This document shows positions 54,966-62,485 of a stretch of 64,000 nucleotides of DNA, piece by piece. Under the pieces are notes generated by a model that saw nothing but the letters and a program-made list of their open reading frames with translations, was not told the origin of the DNA and searched no databases. The position numbers and the translations under genes were made by a program. This DNA comes from Eubacteriaceae bacterium (lineage in GTDB: Bacteria > Bacillota > Clostridia > Lachnospirales > Lachnospiraceae): the NCBI GenBank assembly GCA_902362455.1, contig CABIWJ010000005.1:164842-228841 (forward strand). The letters are read 5' to 3'. Each line of letters opens with the position of its first letter. Position 1 is the stretch's first letter.

Positions 54966-56009
54966 ATGAATAAAGAAGTATATATCAGAGTAGACGCAAA
55001 TGATGTGATTGCGACAGGACATGTTATGAGGTGTTTGTCTATAGCGGAACAATTAAGAAAAAACAATGTAAATGTTACTTTTGTAACTGCTGATAATAAT
55101 TCCAGTGATATAATAAGAGATAGAAACTTTTTGGTGGATATTTTGAATTCAACATGGAATGATTTTGATAAAGAAATAGATATTATGAAAGAATATCTTA
55201 TAAAGAATCAGGTAAAGTTATTAATTGTAGATTCGTATTATATAACAGCGAATTACCTGAACGTACTATCTGAATATACAAAGATTATATATATTGATGA
55301 TTTGAAAAAGTTTGAATATAATGTGTCAACTGTAATTTGCGACAATCCATTTACATGTGCAAGTGATTATATTAAAATGTATAAAAATATTAAATGTCCG
55401 GAATTATTGATAGGCGGTCGATATGCTCCATTAAGAGATGAATTTAGTTATCATCCATATGTAGTCAGAGATGAAGTTAAAAAAATTTTGATTACAACAG
55501 GTGGGACAGATGCATTTAATATAACTGGAAAACTAATATTTGAACTAAAAAAAGATAGTAAATACAAAAATATAGAGATACATGTAATAGTTGGAAGATT
55601 CAATCAACATAAAAAAGAACTTGTTGAATTACAAGAAAAAAATCCCAATATTTTTTTGCATGAGAATGTGAATAATATTTCATATTGGATGCGTACATGT
55701 GACATTGCTGTTTCAGCAGGTGGTACAACTTTATATGAATTATGTTCATGTGGGATACCTACAGTTTGCTTATCTATTGCAGATAATCAGGATGAGACTT
55801 ATATGTGGGAAAGGAAAGAATATATGCTTTATGCAGGAAATGCATGTGAGAATATCGAAAATTGTATTGAAAATTGTGTTAGCAATATTGAAAAATATTG
55901 TACAGATTTTGAATTAAGGAAAAAATCATCAAAGAGAATGCAAGGTTTAATTGATGGTTTAGGAGCTGGACGAATAGCTGAATATATCGGACGAATGTAT
56001 ACAGAATAA
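54966..56009 (+). CDS. pseG: UDP-2,4-diacetamido-trideoxy-altrose hydrolase, PseG
   Basis: 347 residues, GT-B fold. RVDANDVIATGHVMRCLSIAEQL with the catalytic His, then LIVDSYY and IAVSAGGTTLYELCSCGIPTVC, typical of PseG. It removes UDP before the PEP step. The gene order here puts pseG after the fused PseF gene. Confidence 0.93.
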   Translation: MNKEVYIRVDANDVIATGHVMRCLSIAEQLRKNNVNVTFVTADNNSSDIIRDRNFLVDILNSTWNDFDKEIDIMKEYLIKNQVKLLIVDSYYITANYLNVLSEYTKIIYIDDLKKFEYNVSTVICDNPFTCASDYIKMYKNIKCPELLIGGRYAPLRDEFSYHPYVVRDEVKKILITTGGTDAFNITGKLIFELKKDSKYKNIEIHVIVGRFNQHKKELVELQEKNPNIFLHENVNNISYWMRTCDIAVSAGGTTLYELCSCGIPTVCLSIADNQDETYMWERKEYMLYAGNACENIENCIENCVSNIEKYCTDFELRKKSSKRMQGLIDGLGAGRIAEYIGRMYTE

Positions 56010-56063
56010 AGGACTGCTATATTAATATATAATGATACAATAAAACATATGAGGTCAACATAG

Positions 56064-56585
56064 ATGAATATAAATATAAGCGTTGCAAAGGATAGTGAAT
56101 TTAAGGAATATTATGCTATACGATGCGAAAAATCCAATATTTATTGGAGTGGGTATCATAATCCACCAGATTATGATATAATGAAAAAGTGCTATAGCCA
56201 AAGAACGGAAAAAGATAGATTTTCCGAAATAGGAGATAAAAGAGTATACTTTATTAGAGAAAATATTAATAATCAGGTGGTAGGTTTTATTCAATTATCA
56301 ATTATGGCAGATGGAATTGAAATGGGATATGGAATTAAAGAAAAATTTCAAGGAAATCATTATGCAACAGAAGCAATTAAGTTAGCTATTGAAGAGGCAC
56401 AAAATATATCAGATAATATATATGTTAAAATTAGAGAAAATAATGTAGCATCTCAAAAGGCCGTATTAAATAATAATTTTATTCCAAGTGACAAAGTTGG
56501 AATTTCACAAAGAATTATTGGTGATGAAATAAGGCATCGAGTATGGTATTATATGAAAAAAAGATATAAAGAGATATCAAAATGA
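56064..56585 (+). CDS. pseH: GNAT acetyltransferase, probable PseH
   Basis: 173 residues of the GNAT fold, with EMGYGIKEKFQGNHYATEAIKLAI and the late ENNVASQKAVLNNNF. By exclusion this is the PseH N-acetyltransferase, the one step otherwise missing from the set. Other acyl groups cannot be ruled out. More AT-rich than the preceding genes, by eye. Confidence 0.8.
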   Translation: MNINISVAKDSEFKEYYAIRCEKSNIYWSGYHNPPDYDIMKKCYSQRTEKDRFSEIGDKRVYFIRENINNQVVGFIQLSIMADGIEMGYGIKEKFQGNHYATEAIKLAIEEAQNISDNIYVKIRENNVASQKAVLNNNFIPSDKVGISQRIIGDEIRHRVWYYMKKRYKEISK

Positions 56586-56625
56586 ATTATTTAATAAAAT
56601 AATAAAAACTTAAGGAGAAAAAATT

Positions 56626-57441
56626 ATGAAGAATAGAATACGATTTTTAGTTTTATGGGTTGGAACAAAATGTACATTAAAATGCAGAGATTGTTGTAAT
56701 TTGATACCATATTTGACACAAAAATCCTATGAAGTTAATGATATAGTTGCAAATATAGAATATATTACAGAAAATATGGATATAGAAGTATTACAAATTC
56801 AAGGGGGAGAACCGTTTACACATAAGGATATTTCAAAAGTTATAGAAATATGTGCAATGAACAGTAAAATACATAAAATAGAGATAGCAAGCAATGGAAC
56901 TGTTATGCCAAGTGAAGAAGCAATCAATATTATAAGAAAATATTCTAATAAAGTTGAAATAAGATTTTCTAAATATAAATGCACAGATGTTATACGTCAG
57001 AATATAGAAAATAAACTAAAAACTTTATATGATATAGATGTGAGAGAATATGAATTTATATATAACACAGGAGAATGGTATAAACTGGGGGAAGTAGATA
57101 ATAAAAAGGAAAAACAATATGATATAATAAATATGACATATAGACAATGTCCAGATAAAAGTTGCTGGACATTGTCTGAAAATTATTTTGCAGGTTGTGG
57201 AAGAATGATTGCTTATTTGGAACTTAAAAACGAGAATACGACTGGAAGTAATATAATTGATTTGAAAAAAATAAAAAATGAAGGAAAAAAATTTATTGAT
57301 GAATTTCAAAGATTTGAAGAATGGTATAACACTAAAGCCTCTGAACTATGTGGATATTGCAAAATATCAGATGACTTAATCCCGGCAGCTATTCAAATGT
57401 CATTGGAAGAAATAAAAAATGAAAAGAATAAAAGGAGTTAA
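56626..57441 (+). CDS. Radical SAM protein with extra C-terminal cysteines
   Basis: 271 residues. The CTLKCRDCC sequence gives the CxxxCxxC iron-sulfur motif, followed by LQIQGGEPFTHKD and IASNGT, all radical SAM. C-terminal cysteines (RQCPDKSC, AGCGRM, CGYC) may hold another cluster, as in SPASM-type enzymes. No known substrate. Its place after pseH suggests it alters the flagellar sugar or a carrier. It stops two bases before the LicD gene. Confidence 0.85.
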   Translation: MKNRIRFLVLWVGTKCTLKCRDCCNLIPYLTQKSYEVNDIVANIEYITENMDIEVLQIQGGEPFTHKDISKVIEICAMNSKIHKIEIASNGTVMPSEEAINIIRKYSNKVEIRFSKYKCTDVIRQNIENKLKTLYDIDVREYEFIYNTGEWYKLGEVDNKKEKQYDIINMTYRQCPDKSCWTLSENYFAGCGRMIAYLELKNENTTGSNIIDLKKIKNEGKKFIDEFQRFEEWYNTKASELCGYCKISDDLIPAAIQMSLEEIKNEKNKRS

Positions 57442-57443
57442 GC

Positions 57444-58604
57444 ATGAAAAAACAGTATTTTGAAATTCATAAATATGCATTTAATATTTTTAATCAGAAT
57501 ATCAAAGAATTATTGGAAAAATACAAAGATGAAAATAGAAAATGTATTATGTTTGGAACGAGCATTATAGCAGAGATGATAGTTGATAAATTAAAGGATA
57601 CTGTATTAGATATCTCGTTCATAATTGATAATGCAAAAATGCGACAAGGTATGACTGTATATGGCAAAAAAGTGTATGCGCCTGAGAAATTAAATGAAGA
57701 ATTTAATGATGATTATTTGATATTAATTGCATCTGGCTTTCAGAATGAAATGATTACACAATTGGAGAACTATGGCTACGAATATGGAAAACATATAATA
57801 AAAGTTATTGATTTGCCAGAATTAATGAGCGATTATTCGTATGTTGATAGAAGTGGTTTGCATAAACTTAGCAGAGATGAAGTGAAAGATGTCCAATTGG
57901 GTATATTACAGAAGCTAAAAGAGTGCTCTATAAAATATAATATCAAATATTATTTACATGCGGGAACGGCATTGGGAGCTATCAGGCATAAAGGATATAT
58001 ACCTTGGGATGATGATGTTGATGTATTTATCCCAATAGATGATTATTTGAAGTTAATTAAAATTCTGGAAGAAGATGAACAATATAAGATAATATCTCAA
58101 TTTAATACAGATTGTTATTTTGGCTGGGGATTTGGTTATATGGTTGATTGTAATACGATATGTGATGTGAATAAATTCCCAATTCAGGTTACAACAGGTC
58201 AAAGTATTGATTTGTTTCCTTTATATGGAATACCTGATGATGAAGAAGAAAAAAGTTATTATATTAAAAGAGTTAAAGAACTTGAAAATAATTGCCTTAT
58301 AGCAGTAGAGGATAATGAAAGAATAAAAGCAATTAATGAATTAAATGAGTTCCTTTTGAAATATAAGTATGATGAAAGTAAATTAATTGGAAATGTATTG
58401 ATGCCATTTTTTGTTAAGGATATTTTTAAAAAGGAAATGTTTGGAGATGGTGTTGAAAAACAGTTTGAGAATCTGCAACTTATGGTTCCGACGGAATATG
58501 ATGCATACTTAAAGCAGATGTATGGAGATTATATGCAATTACCACCAGAGGAAAAACGTGTAGGTGAACATTTCTATCATACTTATTATAATAAAGATAT
58601 TTGA
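57444..58604 (+). CDS. LicD-family phosphotransferase with N-terminal Rossmann-like domain
   Basis: 386 residues. Residues about 30-125 are Rossmann-like (CIMFGTSIIAEMIVDKL; DYLILIASGFQ). Residues about 145-380 are LicD (YLHAGTALGAIRHKGYIPWDDDVDVFIP, in parts), with the DDD metal motif. LicD proteins move phosphocholine or similar alcohol-phosphates from CDP-carriers to sugars. Overlaps in operon with radical SAM; a cytidylyltransferase that could supply the CDP-alcohol lies directly opposite at 58715-59116. Confidence 0.88.
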   Translation: MKKQYFEIHKYAFNIFNQNIKELLEKYKDENRKCIMFGTSIIAEMIVDKLKDTVLDISFIIDNAKMRQGMTVYGKKVYAPEKLNEEFNDDYLILIASGFQNEMITQLENYGYEYGKHIIKVIDLPELMSDYSYVDRSGLHKLSRDEVKDVQLGILQKLKECSIKYNIKYYLHAGTALGAIRHKGYIPWDDDVDVFIPIDDYLKLIKILEEDEQYKIISQFNTDCYFGWGFGYMVDCNTICDVNKFPIQVTTGQSIDLFPLYGIPDDEEEKSYYIKRVKELENNCLIAVEDNERIKAINELNEFLLKYKYDESKLIGNVLMPFFVKDIFKKEMFGDGVEKQFENLQLMVPTEYDAYLKQMYGDYMQLPPEEKRVGEHFYHTYYNKDI

Positions 58605-58630
58605 TGTAAACATTATAATGTAACATAATA

Positions 58631-58680
58631 AAATAGTTTCATAATATATAAGATAATAAATGTATTATGAAACTATTTTT
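58631..58680. terminator. Bidirectional terminator between the LicD gene and the cytidylyltransferase
   Basis: AAATAGTTTCATAATA (58631-58646) pairs with TATTATGAAACTATTT (58663-58678), T-run after it on the + strand and A-run (T on the minus) before it. Serves both converging genes. Confidence 0.8.
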
Positions 58681-58714
58681 ATAACGTTGTTTAAAAATTA
58701 AAAAATATAAATCA

Positions 58715-59116
58715 TTAACTAAGATGCTTCTTTATAGAACTTGAGCATATGCCGGGTGTACGCTTTAGTCTGACAACTTCTTTGTTATGTTCATGGCACC
58801 ATTGCTCAACTTCAGTAAAACGACCTCCGATATGATCTTCACCAAGAGCTAATATGTCAAAATTAATTGTTTCAAGTGTTTCAGGACTAACTGTCTGGTA
58901 TACAATCGCTTCATCAACGATGCGTAATGCCTGAATTATTTCAACACGTTGCTCGGTTGAATATAGAATCTGTGCCTCAGGTTTATATTTTAGAATGTAA
59001 TCACCATCTTGAATGGCTACAATAAGATAGTCTGCATATTGCTTGCATTGCTTGAATAAATTTAGGTGTCCTATATGGAAGTAATCATATACACCGAATG
59101 TAAGTATTTTTTTCAT
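58715..59116 (-). CDS. Cytidylyltransferase of the glycerol-3-phosphate (TagD/GCT) type
   Basis: 133 residues. GVYDYFHIGHLNLFK holds the HxGH motif, and the C-terminal CSSSIKK stands for the family's RTxGISTT. Family members make CDP-glycerol from CTP and glycerol-3-phosphate; related proteins use other alcohol phosphates. Convergent with the LicD gene, which would use such a CDP-alcohol, so together they could add a glycerol-phosphate-like group. GAGGTC precedes the start. Confidence 0.88.
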   Translation of the reverse strand: MKKILTFGVYDYFHIGHLNLFKQCKQYADYLIVAIQDGDYILKYKPEAQILYSTEQRVEIIQALRIVDEAIVYQTVSPETLETINFDILALGEDHIGGRFTEVEQWCHEHNKEVVRLKRTPGICSSSIKKHLS

Positions 59117-59353
59117 AGTAGACCTCGTTTCTGAGCAGTATATTTGTTTTTAATGTGATAGTTGTAAATTTGAAAATATCAATTTTTAATTCACAATAGG
59201 GAATATTTTTATGCTCTAATATAAATTTTTGTATCAGATACTATAGTATTTATCGGCTTGTATGTTGCTAAAATAAAGAAGCAAAAAGAATTTCTGGTAT
59301 AATTATAATATATGAAATATATACACTAATATAGATATTTTGAAAGTATCTTA

Positions 59354-59382
59354 TTGATATAATTTATAAAATGTGATATACT
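59354..59382 (+). promoter_or_regulatory. Sigma-A promoter of the Sce7726/Sce7725/RES cassette
   Basis: TTGATA (59354-59359), 17-base spacer, TATACT (59377-59382); both five of six. The expected start near 59389 puts repeat A5 into the leader of the cassette. The gap from 59117 to 59353 shows nothing else. Confidence 0.6.
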
Positions 59383-59419
59383 GTAAACAGTTCTAGATAG
59401 TATATGGTATATGGAGATA

Positions 59420-59563
59420 GTGTGAAAAATAATGTTGATACATTTATTTTGGCACAACTATTTGTTTCGGAGCGAAAGCAAATAGCTTTTATGGTAGATG
59501 GTAAATTGCCTATGTGAATTTTCAACGCTTCTTCTAGGCAAGTTGCTCAGAAATGAGGATTAT
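59420..59563 (+). repeat. Structured intergenic repeat family A, copy A5
   Basis: Starts GTGTGAAAAATAATGTTGAT, with stem 2 (ACTATTTGTTTCGGAGCGAA ... CAAATAG) almost the same as in A2, while stem 1 and stem 3 have mismatches. Ends in GGCAAGTTGCTCAGAAATGAGGA (given here as its elements GGCAA, TTGCTCAG and ATGAGGA), the RBS of the next gene. Partly decayed but full length. Confidence 0.75.
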
Positions 59564-59564
59564 T

Positions 59565-60422
59565 ATGCATAATAAAGATATGTCTATAATAAATAAAATA
59601 TTTACAATTCCATATATAGATAAAATGATTGAAGATAATTCAACACCACAATCTTTTTATAAATGTATCCGTAGATGTAGTAAAATGGCAAATGTAACAT
59701 ATGGAACAGCGATAAAAGAGATATATAGATATATGAATATCAGATATAGAAACGAGTATTTTTTTAAAAATACAATTTTAAATGGACTATTAATAAATAA
59801 GCATGATTTATGCGATACAGCAGCACTTTCGGAATTGCCGATAGGCGAATCAAAAGCCGATTTTGTTATGATTAATGGTCGGGGAATTGTATATGAAATA
59901 AAAACTGACTTAGATAGTCTTGTACGGCTTAATCATCAGATTCGGGATTACTATAAGGTATTCAGCTATGTATATGTTGTTGTGGGAAGCAAATATATAG
60001 ATATAATTAAAGATAATTTAGAATTGCAGAGTGTTGGAATATATGAACTGACGAAAAGTGGAAGATTGGTACAGAGGAAAAAAGCTTATTGCAATCGTGA
60101 ATACTTAACATATGAAACGATGTTTCAATTGCTAAGGAAGTCAGAATTTGAAAGTATCTTATTAAAGCATTATAAGAAATTGCCAGAGGTCAACAATTTT
60201 TTATATTATAGAGAGTGCCAGAAATGGATTGGAATGGTAAATATTATTACATTGCAGAAAGAGGTGATGGAGTGTTTGAAAAAAAGGACATTATTAAAGG
60301 AGGGTGGTGAGTTAGAGGAGAAAGTTCCGTATGAACTACGCTTTTATGCGTATTTTTCGAAAAAGTATAAATTGAACTATGAAGCAATTGATGAATTTTT
60401 ACATAAGGAAATGGAGGAGTAA
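59565..60422 (+). CDS. Sce7726-family protein, predicted PD-(D/E)xK-type nuclease
   Basis: 285 residues of the Sce7726 family, little studied. IGESKADFVMINGRGIVYEIKTDLDSL contains the spaced Asp and E-x-K of a restriction-type nuclease core, at about residues 88-115. ATG 59565 follows TGAGGA; ATG 59553 overlaps that site. First gene of a three-gene cassette: two bases separate it from the next. The nuclease call rests on the motif; its target is unknown. Confidence 0.78.
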   Translation: MHNKDMSIINKIFTIPYIDKMIEDNSTPQSFYKCIRRCSKMANVTYGTAIKEIYRYMNIRYRNEYFFKNTILNGLLINKHDLCDTAALSELPIGESKADFVMINGRGIVYEIKTDLDSLVRLNHQIRDYYKVFSYVYVVVGSKYIDIIKDNLELQSVGIYELTKSGRLVQRKKAYCNREYLTYETMFQLLRKSEFESILLKHYKKLPEVNNFLYYRECQKWIGMVNIITLQKEVMECLKKRTLLKEGGELEEKVPYELRFYAYFSKKYKLNYEAIDEFLHKEMEE

Positions 60423-60424
60423 AT

Positions 60425-61399
60425 ATGTATTTTCCGTATTTAAGAGGCAGACAGAATGAATTATTGTGTATTAAAGAATTATTAGAAAATGGTAAATTAA
60501 GTGATAAGATTATTCCGGTTATAGAACCGGTTCATTTTAATTCAACGTTCTTTATGACTTTAGCTAAGTTTGTGGAAATGAAGAGAAAAATAATTATTAT
60601 AAGAAACCCGCAAGTAGGAAGTTATAAAAAAGATTACCATAATATGATAAGAAAGATATCTAAAGAAGAAGATGAGAAGAAAAAGAATAATTTACAGAAA
60701 AAACTTGACTTATACTTAAGTTTAGAATTACTGACAGATGAGAATATTATAGATGGTTATATTAGTAATGGCGAAATAGTAGATAAGATACTAAATGGAG
60801 AGAAGAAATCGGAAGATATAGTAGTTATTAATAAAAAAACTGGCGATTATGTGTATTACGAGGAAAACGGAGAAAGATTAAAAGCTAAGATAACATTTAT
60901 ACCTAATGACGAAGATTTTAAAGATGAGGTATATGGTAATGTGGTAATGATAAAGGATTGTTATAATAAAGCAAAGAAAAATGTGGATTATCTGAATCAG
61001 CCTGATGAGTTTTTTAGCCGAAATCATATTGTATATGCTAAAAGAGGATATTTTGGTTTCTCTGATTATTCTATAGTAGGTGAAGAATATGATGAATCAG
61101 GGTTTGCCCCTTCTGCTATAGCCATTCATATTATGTATTATGGTAAGAATAATGAATTAAGAATTCATCATTTTGTATCAGACAGTAATGATACAAAATC
61201 TGACCTTGCAAGAAAATTTGAAGAAGCAATGAGTAAACTGGTTAGTTGGGAAATGTATGATGAGATACCTAAGACAGATGGACTTAACAGACTTGTAGAA
61301 TGTTATTATATGGGACAGTATCCGGGATTAGGAATGATTAAGAGATTTTCGTTAATGCATCATATACAGATGATGAGTGAATATTTAGGAGATGAGTAA
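60425..61399 (+). CDS. Sce7725-family (beta-protein type) protein
   Basis: 324 residues. The start MYFPYLRGRQNELLCIKELL is the family mark, followed by IIPVIEPVHFNS and IIIRNPQVGSY; the later FSRNHIVYAKRGYFGFSDYSIVG and AIAIHIMYYG are also conserved. Sce7725 genes regularly follow Sce7726 genes, and related beta-type proteins occur near phage-defence genes. The molecular role is unknown. Its stop is directly followed by the RES gene's start. Confidence 0.78.
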   Translation: MYFPYLRGRQNELLCIKELLENGKLSDKIIPVIEPVHFNSTFFMTLAKFVEMKRKIIIIRNPQVGSYKKDYHNMIRKISKEEDEKKKNNLQKKLDLYLSLELLTDENIIDGYISNGEIVDKILNGEKKSEDIVVINKKTGDYVYYEENGERLKAKITFIPNDEDFKDEVYGNVVMIKDCYNKAKKNVDYLNQPDEFFSRNHIVYAKRGYFGFSDYSIVGEEYDESGFAPSAIAIHIMYYGKNNELRIHHFVSDSNDTKSDLARKFEEAMSKLVSWEMYDEIPKTDGLNRLVECYYMGQYPGLGMIKRFSLMHHIQMMSEYLGDE

Positions 61400-62485
61400 A
61401 TGATATGTTGTGTAGAATGTTTTCGTGATTCAGAGATAAGAGCTGCGATAAAAATGATAGGACATAAAGGAAAATGCCCGATTTGCAATAGACAGGATGT
61501 CTGGATATATGATTCAGAGAAAGATTTATTTTCGTCAAATGTTGAGGAATTATTAGACTCAATATTAGAGATATATATTCCAGAATCAGAATTACCGGAA
61601 TTATATCCTGAAGATGAGAAGATGAATATAGAGGAAAGGTTACTTAAAGACTGGGAGATTTTTTCAGGTAATACATATGAAGTGAAGAATATCGTCACTG
61701 AGATTATTGATGAATCATTTGATTTGGATTCCAGACTTATAAGTGAGAAAATAGGTGTGCCTCAATTATATGATGAAGAATATCTGCGGGATAATTCAAT
61801 TCTAGGTGTGGGGAACTGGGATACATTTAAGAAATATATACGAAATGAAAACAGATTCCATGGTGAATATATAAATTATGAGATATTAGAGAATATACTG
61901 AAAGAAACAGAGATAATAATTCCTAAAGATGAATATTTCTACAGAGCCCGTTTGACTGATGAAAGACATAAAAATGGTTTCGAAAAAGGCGAGATGGGAG
62001 AACCACCTTGTGATGTGGCATCAGCAGGAAGAATTAATTCAAAAGGGCAAAGCTGCTTATATTTGTCTAATAATATGGATACTACTGTAAAGGAAATAAG
62101 AGGACAAGCATTTGATGGTGTAACAATTGCAACCTTTAATACAAAATGTGAACTTCACGTATTAGATTTGAGTTCGATTGCACATTTTACACCGTTTTAT
62201 AAAGATAATAATAAAATCAATTATTTGATAAATGAAAGGCATCTGCGTAGAATTAAGAATGATTTGGCTAAACCGGTGAGCAGGTTAGATAGTGATTTAG
62301 ATTATCTACCTACACAATATATAAGTGATTTTGCAAAATACCTGGGATATGATGGTGTGAAATACTACAGTACATTTGATAAGGAATCATATAATTTAGC
62401 ACTATTTAACCCAAATGCCTGCGAATGTGTAGAGTGTGAGAATTATATAATTAACAATCTGGACTACCATCTTATTAGAAACTAA
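61400..62485 (+). CDS. RES-domain protein with N-terminal zinc motif
   Basis: 361 residues. N-terminal CCVEC ... CPIC zinc-type motif and helices (about 1-160), then a RES domain: EYFYRAR, GRINSKGQSCLYLSNN, TVKEIRG, LHVLDLSS, QYISDFAKYLGYDGVKYYS and NLALFNP. RES toxins break NAD+ (by phosphorolysis in the case of MbcT). No separate antitoxin is visible; the two upstream proteins might take that part. Its stop directly abuts that of the convergent minus-strand gene. Confidence 0.85.
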   Translation: MICCVECFRDSEIRAAIKMIGHKGKCPICNRQDVWIYDSEKDLFSSNVEELLDSILEIYIPESELPELYPEDEKMNIEERLLKDWEIFSGNTYEVKNIVTEIIDESFDLDSRLISEKIGVPQLYDEEYLRDNSILGVGNWDTFKKYIRNENRFHGEYINYEILENILKETEIIIPKDEYFYRARLTDERHKNGFEKGEMGEPPCDVASAGRINSKGQSCLYLSNNMDTTVKEIRGQAFDGVTIATFNTKCELHVLDLSSIAHFTPFYKDNNKINYLINERHLRRIKNDLAKPVSRLDSDLDYLPTQYISDFAKYLGYDGVKYYSTFDKESYNLALFNPNACECVECENYIINNLDYHLIRN

